From: Nitrosospira multiformis
GTDB lineage: Bacteria; Pseudomonadota; Gammaproteobacteria; Burkholderiales; Nitrosomonadaceae
Length of the DNA: 64,000 nt
Assembly (NCBI RefSeq): GCF_900111585.1
Contig: NZ_FOHI01000001.1
Span: 124,001 to 188,000 of the forward strand
Direction: 5' to 3'
Position numbers and translations under genes: made by a program. The number at the start of each line of letters is the position of its first letter. Position 1 is the first letter of the stretch. The notes below the pieces were generated by a model that saw only the letters and a list, made by a program, of their open reading frames with translations, did no database searches and was not told the origin of the DNA. Below, one piece after another: positions 55,569-63,897 of the stretch.

Positions 55569-57730
55569 TTCCAACACCAGAGCGAGTACGTGAAGCCGCG
55601 GGCAAGTTCGCCCGCAATGCCGAAATAGCAAATGCGGATGAAAAGGTACTCCATACCTACACGGATGAATCGGGTAATTCCCTGTACTGGCGCATTCGCC
55701 TTAAAAATACAGCAACCGGCGAAAAATGGATCAGGCCATTTCATTTTGACGGGCAAAAATTCGTTTTGGGCGAGCTGCCTGCTCCAGCAGCAGGCAAACC
55801 CTTATACGCCCTCCATTTGCTGGCGCTTCATCTGAATGCGCTGGTTTTGATCGTAGAAGGAGAGAAAGCAGCGGATGCTCTCAATCAGGCGTTCAAGGAA
55901 TGGAACGTGGAATCGCAGTACGTGGCCATCACGTCTGGAGGAGCAGGCAGTGCAGGATCAGCGGACTGGGCACGACTCACAGGGCGACGCGCTCTCATAT
56001 GGGGCGACAACGACGATATAGGTACGAAGTACGCGCTGGAAGTGGCGGCTGCATTGAGGGACCGAGCGGCTTCCGTAAGGTTGTTCAATGTTGCTACCCT
56101 GAATCTACCAAAAGGGGGTGATGCATTCGACTGGTTGCAGCGGGACGATGCCAGCGCATCCTCACTGATGTTACTGCTCGATTCCAACTGCCTGGATCCA
56201 TATAAGTCTGTTCCAGGAGATTCTCAAAGCCCTGATTCCATTCTCCCCGGTGCAACCCAAAAAAACGTGGAGGAAGAACTCCAGGATGAGATAGACAAAC
56301 TCCTCGCCATGCCGTCACTCGAGTATGAGCGTACCTATAAGGACGTGGCTAAAAAACTAGGTATGAGGGCAACGAAGCTCGAGCAGGAGGTCAAGGCAGC
56401 GAGATCCAGAATAATTGAAGAGCAAGGCAGTGGCGAGATGTTTCCCGAAGTGGAGCCGTGGGAGTCGCCAGTCGACGCAGGTGAGATTCTGTCCGAGTTG
56501 GCAGAAGCCTTCCGACGCTATGCCGTATTGCCTCCCCATGCCTCTGAGGTTCTGGCTTTATGGTGTGCTTTCACATGGTTTTGTGAGGCATCGCATATCG
56601 CCCCATTGATGGTCCTGCGCTCTCCTGAAAAAGGATGTGGTAAATCCACTGTTCTTGGCATTATCGCCCGCCTGGTTTGCAGGCCCCTGCCGCTGTCCGG
56701 AATAACCGCTGCTGTATTGTTTCGTATGGCAGATAGATATCGCCCGACAGTCTTAATCGACGAAGGCGACACCTTCCTGAACAACAAGAATCAGGAAATG
56801 CACGGTATTCTCAATTGCGGACATAGCCGGCACGCACCCTATATCTGGAGGTGCGTGGGCGATGACCATGAACTTCAGTGTTTTAACGTGTTTGGCCCCA
56901 AGGCGATCGCGCTTATCGGACACACCCGTGACACCTTGCACGATCGGGCGGTGGAAGTTGAACTCATGCGCAAGTTGCCGCACGAGAAAGTATCACGCTT
57001 GCGTAATGGTGATGGCAGGGAACTGGAAGAATTGGCCCACAAGCTCGCTCGATTAGCAAGGGATCGCCTTGATGACTTTGCCGAGATGAAGCCCAACTTA
57101 CCCGAGAGCCTGCCTGACAGACAGGCAGACAACTGGGAGCCCCTGCTAGCCGTAGCCATGCTGGCCGGTGATGAATGGCTAGAAAAAGCAACAAGGGCGG
57201 CATTGGTCCTGACCAAAAGCAAGGAGCAGTCAGCCCCGATGTCAGTGGGCGTGGAATTGCTGAGAGACTGTTATGAGATTATCAAGACCAAAGGATGGCG
57301 CAGATTCTGGGACGAAGAATTGTTGGAAGAACTTCGTGATCATCCGGAAGCAGACTGGGGGATTTACAACCGAGGCAAGCCCATAACCCGCAAACAACTT
57401 CGCGACTTGCTGGGTAAGTTTGGAATTACCAAGAAATCAGTTCGAGGGAGTAAGGTATGCAGGGGCTTCAAGATAGAAGAGTTTGAGGAGGCCTTTTCCC
57501 GCTATTGCACTTCAGTTTCCGAAGACACCGTAGAAAACGTTACAACGTTACAACCCAATATTGATGCGACTCCTCATGTAACAGATCGCGAAGTTGTAAC
57601 AGTTACAAAGATACCATTTGTTACATCAACAGCCAGTATTGATGAGGGTTGTAACAATGTAACAGAAATTTCCGAGGGTGCAGTCGCACCAACTCTAAAT
57701 CCCTCTAAAGGTTCAAGCTTGAGGATTTGA
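55565..57730 (+). CDS. TOPRIM-DUF3631 primase/helicase of the island
   Basis: The 721-residue protein has a TOPRIM-like domain (90-175; NALVLIVEGEKAADAL, RRALIWGDNDDIGTKYA), a linker, and a DUF3631/AAA-type helicase (from about 315): Walker A in VLRSPEKGCGKSTVLGI, Walker B in PTVLIDEGDTFLNN, then IWRCVGDDHELQCF and IALIGHTRDTLHDRA. Residues 560-670 contain a winged-helix-like DNA-binding part (KPITRKQLRDLLGKFGITKK). It likely primes and unwinds the excised element. Start 55565 is coupled to the zinc-finger gene; its Thr/Val-rich tail follows. Confidence 0.85.
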   Translation: MIPTPERVREAAGKFARNAEIANADEKVLHTYTDESGNSLYWRIRLKNTATGEKWIRPFHFDGQKFVLGELPAPAAGKPLYALHLLALHLNALVLIVEGEKAADALNQAFKEWNVESQYVAITSGGAGSAGSADWARLTGRRALIWGDNDDIGTKYALEVAAALRDRAASVRLFNVATLNLPKGGDAFDWLQRDDASASSLMLLLDSNCLDPYKSVPGDSQSPDSILPGATQKNVEEELQDEIDKLLAMPSLEYERTYKDVAKKLGMRATKLEQEVKAARSRIIEEQGSGEMFPEVEPWESPVDAGEILSELAEAFRRYAVLPPHASEVLALWCAFTWFCEASHIAPLMVLRSPEKGCGKSTVLGIIARLVCRPLPLSGITAAVLFRMADRYRPTVLIDEGDTFLNNKNQEMHGILNCGHSRHAPYIWRCVGDDHELQCFNVFGPKAIALIGHTRDTLHDRAVEVELMRKLPHEKVSRLRNGDGRELEELAHKLARLARDRLDDFAEMKPNLPESLPDRQADNWEPLLAVAMLAGDEWLEKATRAALVLTKSKEQSAPMSVGVELLRDCYEIIKTKGWRRFWDEELLEELRDHPEADWGIYNRGKPITRKQLRDLLGKFGITKKSVRGSKVCRGFKIEEFEEAFSRYCTSVSEDTVENVTTLQPNIDATPHVTDREVVTVTKIPFVTSTASIDEGCNNVTEISEGAVAPTLNPSKGSSLRI

Positions 57731-57733
57731 TTA

Positions 57734-58120
57734 ATGGGTGCGCCTGATCTGATACTTCAACTGCGACAAGCCGGATACTCGATCAGTGCCGATGACAATT
57801 ATCTAGATATTTCACCAGCTGATAATTTGTCCCCTGATTTATTGCAGCAGCTCAAGCAGCACAAACCCGAAATACTAGCCGCTTTGCGTCTTGAGCAGCA
57901 GCGGGAAGCGAGGCGAGAGAAGGTTCTGGCCATGCTGGCGGCTGATCCCGACATGAAGCGCGCGACCTATGTTGATACCGATAGCGACCCCGAGAATGCG
58001 ATTCTTGCGATAGCAATCAGACATGCCGCTACATTCGAAATGCAAGTACCGAGGGCGAACTTTGACCCGTGGCAACTGCTCGCACTCATTGATAAAACGG
58101 GGGTGGACGATGTTCATTAA
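57734..58120 (+). CDS. TubC N-terminal docking-domain-like protein
   Basis: The 128-residue protein begins APDLILQLRQAGYSISADDN and LSPDLLQQLKQHKPEILAAL, the pattern of the TubC-N docking fold, known from polyketide synthases but also frequent beside primases in mobile elements, where the role is unknown. A charged linker and a C-terminal YVDTDSDPENAILAIAIRHA follow. It starts 3 bases after the primase and belongs to its operon. The last 24 bases recur at 60862-60885. Confidence 0.72.
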   Translation: MGAPDLILQLRQAGYSISADDNYLDISPADNLSPDLLQQLKQHKPEILAALRLEQQREARREKVLAMLAADPDMKRATYVDTDSDPENAILAIAIRHAATFEMQVPRANFDPWQLLALIDKTGVDDVH

Positions 58121-58122
58121 TC

Positions 58123-58184
58123 GCCTATGTTCTTGACCGATCTAGAAGGCGTTCGAAACCGAGGATATAAAGAGACGCATCGAG
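58123..58184. repeat. 62-bp imperfect direct repeat, copy 1
   Basis: GCCTATGTTCTTGACCGATC... to ...AGAGACGCATCGAG matches 61088-61150 with about seven differences, including a single-base indel. It sits right after the TubC-like gene. The end of that gene (58097-58120) also has a near copy at 60862-60885, so the two duplicated pieces are in the same order. Confidence 0.6.
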
Positions 58185-58289
58185 GGTGCGTGGCTTCGCT
58201 TTGCTGGAAGTGTACTTCAGTCCAATGGTAGAAAGGTTGGTAAAAAGAAACAATACCCCTCACAGAGCAAACAACAGCAAGGGAGGGAA

Positions 58290-58616
58290 ATGAAGAAAAT
58301 AATGATTGCATTACTGCCTGTTGCGGGACTCCTTATACCCGCCTTATTCGCCTTTTTACTCTCAGGTATTGCCCAAGCAGAGCCGCCACATCTCCGAGAC
58401 CGCGAAACGGGTAAATATTTGGGTAATTTGAGTGCTAATCCGTACGATCCCGACTCGGTTAACAATCCCTACGGCAGGTATGGCAATCCATATAGCGCAG
58501 ACTCTATCAATAATCCCTACGGACAATATGGGAGCCGTTATAGCCCAGATAGCGCCAATAATCCCTACGCTACCAATCCTCCTGCAGTCTATGGCGACGA
58601 CAACTATAGGTACTAA
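58290..58616 (+). CDS. Secreted Tyr/Asn-rich repeat protein
   Basis: The 108-residue protein has a signal peptide (ALLPVAGLLIPALFAFLLSG, cut near AQA) and a mature part built of a short repeat: NPYDPDSVNNPYGRYG, NPYSADSINNPYGQYG, SRYSPDSANNPYA. The DSxNNPYGxYG unit occurs three times. Similar small proteins with this repeat are found widely in proteobacteria without known role. AGGGAGG precedes the ATG. Confidence 0.75.
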   Translation: MKKIMIALLPVAGLLIPALFAFLLSGIAQAEPPHLRDRETGKYLGNLSANPYDPDSVNNPYGRYGNPYSADSINNPYGQYGSRYSPDSANNPYATNPPAVYGDDNYRY

Positions 58617-58690
58617 ATTTCATTAATTTCAGAGTGAACAGTTGAAAGTTCGAGACAACTACAACAGTAGTCCGTATAGGTAATCACGAC

Positions 58691-59527
58691 ATGAATAATA
58701 TTGTGAAAGCGGTTCTTGTTTTCTTCTTGGCTCTGTTGCCCCCAGTGGCATGGGGGTATGGCGGAATAGGCGCATTTGCTGATGGGTTAACACGTGGAAT
58801 GCAGCAAGGAATGCAATTACGGTTGCAGCAACAGCAACTGGAAATGATGGAGCGGGCTAATAAGCGGGAAGAAGATCTCCGTCAACAGCAACGGAAAAAA
58901 GAAGAAGCTAGATTTGAGGAAATTAAGCGCGATTTTTTTGCGTTTAGAGATCAACATCCTGAATATGATGACAAAGACCGTCTGGCTGAGCTGCAATCAG
59001 AAATTAAACGTCTGAGAGAAACGCCCGGTAATGAGGGACGTAGTATGCGATGGTTTCTTGAAACTGGGCATGCTGCAATTATCGGGCGCGAAGAAGCAAA
59101 CGCAGCCAATATTTCAGTTTCAGCAGCAACCCAAGGTCTGCAAATACCCTACGATGACCCAAAAAAACTTGTACAGATGGCAGAAGTATTTAGTAAGAAC
59201 GGGTTTGCAGATGTTGGATTCGAATTTATTGATCTTGCCGAGAAAGCAAAAAGAAAGGCTGAGTTGAATGTCTTCCAAAGTCTTTTGCTGAGTGACGTTG
59301 ATAGCGCTATTGATGCAGCTAAACTCAGTGGTCGACCTTTTGCAGATCGTCCCGTGAAGTTGAAGCCGAATGACCCGAATGACAACGGGTGGAAGATTCA
59401 GTATGAGGGATCTCCCGAAACAGTGGTCAACGTAAAGACATTGTTCGAGATTCATGCACAAATTGCCGAAGCCACGCCCAAAAGTCCTTATGCAGGGTCA
59501 TTTGAGAAGCTTATGAAGGAACGGTGA
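58691..59527 (+). CDS. Secreted coiled-coil hypothetical protein
   Basis: The 278-residue product has a signal peptide (AVLVFFLALLPPVAWG) and a Gln/Glu/Arg-rich coiled coil (residues 35-110; LRLQQQQLEMMERANKREED). A more globular second half contains YDDPKKLVQMAEVFSKNGFA. The protein is probably periplasmic. I do not recognise the family. It follows the repeat protein gene and may be cotranscribed. Confidence 0.7.
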   Translation: MNNIVKAVLVFFLALLPPVAWGYGGIGAFADGLTRGMQQGMQLRLQQQQLEMMERANKREEDLRQQQRKKEEARFEEIKRDFFAFRDQHPEYDDKDRLAELQSEIKRLRETPGNEGRSMRWFLETGHAAIIGREEANAANISVSAATQGLQIPYDDPKKLVQMAEVFSKNGFADVGFEFIDLAEKAKRKAELNVFQSLLLSDVDSAIDAAKLSGRPFADRPVKLKPNDPNDNGWKIQYEGSPETVVNVKTLFEIHAQIAEATPKSPYAGSFEKLMKER

Positions 59528-59553
59528 TAGGCCTTGCGAGTACAGGAGCAACA

Positions 59554-59735
59554 ATGAGTAATAAGTTGCTCTATATCTTGCCACTCATCACGCTACTTTT
59601 TTTACCCTAGCACATGCAGCTGGAAACCTTGGCAGCCAATTTGTAACAGCCAAACTGAGCAGATGTAAATCATCGAATCCTAGATTATGCGTAGGAAGAT
59701 CAAATGTCACTTGCAAACTGCAACGAGTGCCATAA
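59554..59735 (+). pseudogene. Small secreted cysteine-rich protein broken at a T7 run
   Basis: ATG 59554 (AGGAG before it) reads MSNKLLYILPLITLLFLP and stops. With one extra T in the T7 run near 59597 it would continue ...LAHAAGNLGSQFVTAKLSRC and KSSNPRLCVGRSNVTCKLQR + VP, a 60-residue secreted protein with three cysteines. The correct continuation of the signal peptide (LAHAA) supports a true frameshift or a homopolymer error. Confidence 0.5.
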
Positions 59736-59928
59736 ACAAATTTCAACTCTTGCAAAAGCCTGCCGACACTGCGGATGTCCAGTGACGACTCTAGAAGGGC
59801 CTTTAAGATTTAACGCCCTTAATGGAGAGATCACAAAACAGCGTGAATTTAGAGTTGCCTATGAACTGGGCGAGCTGGCTGTCATTGAAAAGACGCATGC
59901 CTCCTATATTAAGAATGCATTGAAGTAG
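59704..59928 (+). CDS. Zinc-ribbon protein
   Basis: The 74-residue protein has NCNECHKQISTLAKACRHCG, a CxxC...CxxC zinc ribbon, followed by VAYELGELAVIEK. Small ribbons of this kind occur in many bacterial proteins, and no specific role can be given. It overlaps the end of the broken secreted gene by 32 bases. Confidence 0.65.
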   Translation: MSLANCNECHKQISTLAKACRHCGCPVTTLEGPLRFNALNGEITKQREFRVAYELGELAVIEKTHASYIKNALK

Positions 59929-59978
59929 ATCGGGGCACAGCCACCCTAACTAATCGCAGAATTGTTTCTTGTGGGACC

Positions 59979-60234
59979 ATGGGTCAGTTAATGATGTTAG
60001 CTGCAGTACCGGTGCTGGCCGTAATGACGGCAAAAGTTTTCCCGAAAATCCACCTTCAAGTCCTGTTTCCTGTCAGAAGACATATTGCACACTGAAATTA
60101 AGAAACATGGATTTTCGAAAAAACTTGTTATCCATACAAAGCAAGGGAGGTCATATTCATTAGGCTTAGGAGCTGATGATTTATTGGCGTGGCAAGAACA
60201 ATTAAAACAGGCACAAATCCCAGTAGAAGCTTGA
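59979..60234 (+). pseudogene. Possible frameshifted small gene
   Basis: ATG 59979 gives a hydrophobic start (MGQLMMLAAVPVLAVMTAKV) that ends at TGA about 60094. Another frame in the same stretch reads SEDILHTEIKKHGFSKKLVI and ADDLLAWQEQLKQAQIPVEA to TGA 60232. The second part has the look of a real C-terminus. One indel near 60070 would join them. No family is recognised. Confidence 0.35.
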
Positions 60235-60313
60235 TATCTTGCTGTGGGTAATAGGTTCATTGGAGCAGAGTGAATTTGACTCTTAGCTAAACCTTCTCAG
60301 TAACAAACAGGAT

Positions 60314-60814
60314 ATGCGATATAAGAACTTGGTAAGTACTGTTGTAGCTATTTCCATCAGTGTATTCATGGGAGAGGCTAATGCAGACGAAAAGGTTTTT
60401 AGTCCACCATATTGCGAATTTTCTGTTGTATTTCCGAATGGCTACAAGCCTAAAGAGATAATTTCAAAAACTGCTACTGGCGCTGCAGCTACGGGCCGAG
60501 CAGGTTCAACTGGATTAAGCGCCGAGTGCTGGCCCTGTGAGGAGCGAGTCGAGATTCAGGCTTATGCACGTGAATTGGCTTCTGAAATGCGTCGGAGAGG
60601 GGGAATCGTTGATAGTGTCATCATAGATAGAAACAACAAGATAGGAGAGCAAATTATCCTTACAAGCCGAATTAAGTCTGGCAGCGATTCATATCATATA
60701 AAAATTGTCTCATTCAGGGGAACTCGGACAAGGCTTGATCTGGCGATTGTCGACCAAGAGATGGCGAGCTCTGCCCAAATCAATTTTCGTAACAGCGTAA
60801 AGAGAAATAGGTAA
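60314..60814 (+). CDS. Secreted hypothetical protein
   Basis: The 166-residue protein has a signal peptide (MRYKNLVSTVVAISISVFMG, cleaved near ANA). The mature part carries three cysteines (PPYCEFSVVFPNGY; ECWPCEERVEIQAYARELA) and ends with INFRNSVKRNR. The style suggests a periplasmic lipocalin-like or DUF protein of unknown role. It is in the same orientation as the other secreted genes of the island. Confidence 0.65.
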   Translation: MRYKNLVSTVVAISISVFMGEANADEKVFSPPYCEFSVVFPNGYKPKEIISKTATGAAATGRAGSTGLSAECWPCEERVEIQAYARELASEMRRRGGIVDSVIIDRNNKIGEQIILTSRIKSGSDSYHIKIVSFRGTRTRLDLAIVDQEMASSAQINFRNSVKRNR

Positions 60815-61686
60815 TCGCAGGTTCAAGCGCGTCTGCGGAATCTCTGTGGGAACTTGCGGTAAACGGGAGTGGACGAGGTTCATTAAGATCGGAAAATAGA
60901 ATTGGAATGCAAAATGACGATGAGGCCAGCGTAAATTATTCGCTGGAAGCTTTTGATGCACAGGGAAAACTGCTTGCCCCTATCCCCCTAAAATCGACTT
61001 TCGCGATACCGATGTCGTAAGACGGGAGCTTGCTTCTGTTTACGAGATATGCGAACTGGAAGGATAGAGACACAGGAGGGGACCCGTGCCTATGTTCTTA
61101 ACCCGATCCGGAAGGCGTTCGAAACCAGGGATATAAAGAGACGCATCGAGCTCATTCCATCTCCTCTTTTGTTGGCCTCTCGATTAGCATGTCGGTCAAT
61201 TCTTGGTTTGTCTTGTCGAATAAGTGAACACTCGAATGAGTAGCATTTCTTAACTCTTTGCCATTTCAACACTTTTGCAGTAGGCATACATTTTGCTTGA
61301 AACATTCTTAAGCCAGAAAAGAAACGACACATGTGCCATTCATTGGCTTTTGTTAATAGCCTGAAGTGTGCCTCTTGGCTGTGTTTTCGTTCCCTCTGGT
61401 CCCGTTCAATTTAACCTGAAGCGTTGTTTATGGCGCTTCTCCATAAAGTTTGATGTAGCAAGCCCGCTCGGGGGTAACCACAACGTCTGCCTCACAAGCA
61501 GAAATGGGGGTTGTGGCTGGCGGGACCCATCCCCCACCGGTTTACTATCTGGCGACGCCCATAGAAAAAAACACTCGTCTCTTGGCTGCTCCAGTACTTT
61601 CTCCAGCCTGCAAACTCTCGAGCATCCGCGAAAACCTCCCTTCCTACAGAGGTTGGCGAAGTGAAAACTATTGACCAGGATATGAA
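60815..61686. other. 872-bp gap with decayed coding fragments and a duplicated segment
   Basis: No intact gene. Open but startless plus-strand frames: to 61020, reading SLWELAVNGSGRGSLRSENR...SLEAFDAQGKLLAPIPL; and to about 61678, reading VAGGTHPPPVYYLATPIEKN. The segment 60862-60885 resembles the end of the TubC-like gene, and 61088-61150 is copy 2 of the 62-bp repeat. It appears to be old, shuffled island DNA. Confidence 0.45.
61088..61150. repeat. 63-bp imperfect direct repeat, copy 2
   Basis: Matches 58123-58184 in the same orientation. Here a frame across it reads AYVLNPIRKAFETRDIKRRI, which looks more like protein than the first copy, so this may be the better preserved one. Confidence 0.6.
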
Positions 61687-62562
61687 ATGCCTCGCACCCT
61701 TTCTTACTGTCGGCCGGACCATATTGAGGCTCGGTTCCACCATGCTGACGAGTTCGACTTCATCGATCTCGACATACGTTTGGTAGGAGACATCACCCTA
61801 GCTCTCGAATGCGAAGATCAAGGCGAAGACGTGGAGCCGGTCAGGCACGAAAGGGAGACAATCGATTTCACGGTTTACATGTCATCCGTGTTTTGTACAT
61901 TCAGAGACTTCATCCGATTTCTTGAAGCTATCACTCTTGAAGTAAAAGAATGTGCCTTTGAATGGGAGGCCGAAGGTCCGGATGGGAGGCTGCGTTGGAA
62001 ACGACGCTATGTCCAGGATGTGGGGTTTCTTACCATCGAATGGGATTCATATAAGGAGAAATTCAGCCATCGAATGATGCTGAATACACGGCAAGCAGTA
62101 AAGATGCTTTATTCAGCCTTCAGAATGTTTGTTGATTCGCCCGAATACGATCCGTTACGGTACGAGAGGCTCTCTTACGGCGAAAGTTTTGCTTTGATAC
62201 TTTCCAACGCCTCACTCGATGATCTAGCTGCCACTCTTGTCCGGATGAATGCTGACGCAGCAAAAACCTTCCTTCAAGCCCTTGATGAGGCCATTTATGA
62301 CCGACATATGAAGGGGCCGAAGCCGAGCTGGCCAATTGAGTACTTTCATAGAGCAACGGAACCCGTCGAACCTTCGAACCAGTATAACGCCTGGATTGAT
62401 CCTGAGTGGGACAACTGGGATATAGAACAACGAATGAATCAATTGAAAGAGTTGTTCAGTTGGAGTGTCAGGAGCTGGCATGGGGAAAATTTGCGTGAAA
62501 TGCGATCGAAGTTGATTGAAGATTGGCTGTCGTTACCTGAAGCTGTAGCTGTCCACGATTAA
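61687..62562 (+). CDS. Unrecognised island cargo protein
   Basis: The 291-residue acidic cytoplasmic protein has no signal peptide or membrane segment. Segments such as FDFIDLDIRLVGDITLALEC, FCTFRDFIRFLEAITLEVKE and CAFEWEAEGPDGRLRWKR suggest a beta-rich N-terminal domain and a helical C-terminus with many Trp (EWDNWDIEQRMNQLKELFSW). The composition resembles immunity or anti-phage accessory proteins, but that is only impression. It is monocistronic. Confidence 0.65.
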   Translation: MPRTLSYCRPDHIEARFHHADEFDFIDLDIRLVGDITLALECEDQGEDVEPVRHERETIDFTVYMSSVFCTFRDFIRFLEAITLEVKECAFEWEAEGPDGRLRWKRRYVQDVGFLTIEWDSYKEKFSHRMMLNTRQAVKMLYSAFRMFVDSPEYDPLRYERLSYGESFALILSNASLDDLAATLVRMNADAAKTFLQALDEAIYDRHMKGPKPSWPIEYFHRATEPVEPSNQYNAWIDPEWDNWDIEQRMNQLKELFSWSVRSWHGENLREMRSKLIEDWLSLPEAVAVHD

Positions 62563-62757
62563 TGTTATTTGAGGGCGCTAATAATGGAATTGCGGACTGT
62601 AGTCCACCTGTACCGCAGGACCTCAATTATTTTTTCATGGAACCGAGACTGACACCGAAGTTTTCGATCTCTACCAGCCCACAGAAAGACGTAGGCTCGC
62701 TTTTGGGGATAGGAGGATAGGCTGGCGAGGGGATACTGAATTTTCTGGAGATGTTGA

Positions 62758-63267
62758 ATGGTCTTTGATGAGGAAGATTGGAAGAGAAGATTGGGAAAGG
62801 CCCAGACGCAGGAAGAATTATCAGCGCTGATAATGGAGTTGCCGGAAAGAGGGTCTCCTGAGACACAAAAAGAATTCGAAGAAGACGGCAGAGAGTTTTA
62901 CTTGCTCGAAGGGAGAACGCCAGTTCGCTGTTATGACGAACGGGAGGTCGATTTCTTCGTTCCAATCTACGACAAGATAGGAAAAGACTGCATACAAGGG
63001 ATACAGATTACAACAATGTTTGTTTTCATGGACCAGCGATATAACGGAAGGACGCATTGGCTTGGAAAAGATGGACCTTTACTTTTTGCGTCGATAATCC
63101 GCCCTACGGTTCTCTCTAGGGGAACGAAGTCGCTTAGCATGCTGTGCGGTACTTACGAGGAAGCCGAACAAATGCATCAGATAGCAGTAGAGCGTGTACG
63201 CACCACCCCGTTTGAGGAACTGGCAAACGTCTATCCGAATATGCATGTGGGTGCAACGATTCGGTGA
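62758..63267 (+). CDS. Unrecognised island cargo protein
   Basis: The 169-residue cytoplasmic protein has an acidic helical N-terminus (FDEEDWKRRLGKAQTQEELS, ALIMELPERGSPETQKEFEE) and a beta-rich second half (DFFVPIYDKIGKD, GIQITTMFVFMDQRYNGRTH) that ends with a helix EEAEQMHQIAVERV. No known motif is seen. GGAGATG lies before the ATG. It follows the 291-residue gene after 195 bases in the same direction. Confidence 0.6.
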   Translation: MVFDEEDWKRRLGKAQTQEELSALIMELPERGSPETQKEFEEDGREFYLLEGRTPVRCYDEREVDFFVPIYDKIGKDCIQGIQITTMFVFMDQRYNGRTHWLGKDGPLLFASIIRPTVLSRGTKSLSMLCGTYEEAEQMHQIAVERVRTTPFEELANVYPNMHVGATIR

Positions 63268-63897
63268 CTATTAAGTGAGGCTATCAGGAACAGTTCACGG
63301 AACCTTGTTTCTACTCCCGAACGTTACGCTGGTCGCGCACTCAGGCTTGTTGAATTTAACAAATAGAGGGCGCAATAAATCTTAACTCGAAATCTTTGGG
63401 GATAACTTGATGATCCCCATCGCTCTAGATTCCCACCTATTACTTGAGCAACAGGGCCGCTTACTGTCGGGGAAATTGCCCGCCATCGAGTACCTGATTT
63501 ACCTTCACTACGATGATTTCCATCGCCTTTTCTTGATTGCATAGAACGTGGTAAGTAGACGCATATATTACGAGCGCGACAAGCAAAAGGAACTGTTTTA
63601 CAGGGACAAGTAATCAGTGTTTCAAAAACGCGGGGGACTAAGGCTGCTTACTGACCTCGTGGAAATATCCATACTCGCTGTTCGGTGTACCTAAGTCCAA
63701 TTGCTGGCTCAAAAATACGCACTTAGAATGACTGCGACCGCGAACACAGGTTCTTTTCCCAATCTGTTCATGGCAAAAGAGTGTGTTTTTTAAGTGTACC
63801 TGCTACTTGCCTTACTTGTTACCACCGATCGAGTATTTGCGAGCGGAATGGATTACAGGTCGACAAGCTGCTCGATTTAAATAGAGAAAAAAAGCAA
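63268..63897. other. 630-bp stretch with only an amber-split small ORF
   Basis: Apart from the interrupted ORF at 63410-63613 no gene or RNA is recognised. The sequence is AT-rich and typical of the island. Confidence 0.4.
63410..63613 (+). pseudogene. Small ORF split by an in-frame amber
   Basis: ATG 63410, with GGGG 9 bases upstream, reads MIPIALDSHLLLEQQGRLLS and IEYLIYLHYDDFHRLFLIA up to TAG 63542-63544. The same frame continues NVVSRRIYYERDKQKELFYR + DK to TAA 63611-63613. The hydrophilic continuation with many charged residues looks coding. It may be a 67-residue gene with a stop mutation. The family is unknown. Confidence 0.4.
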
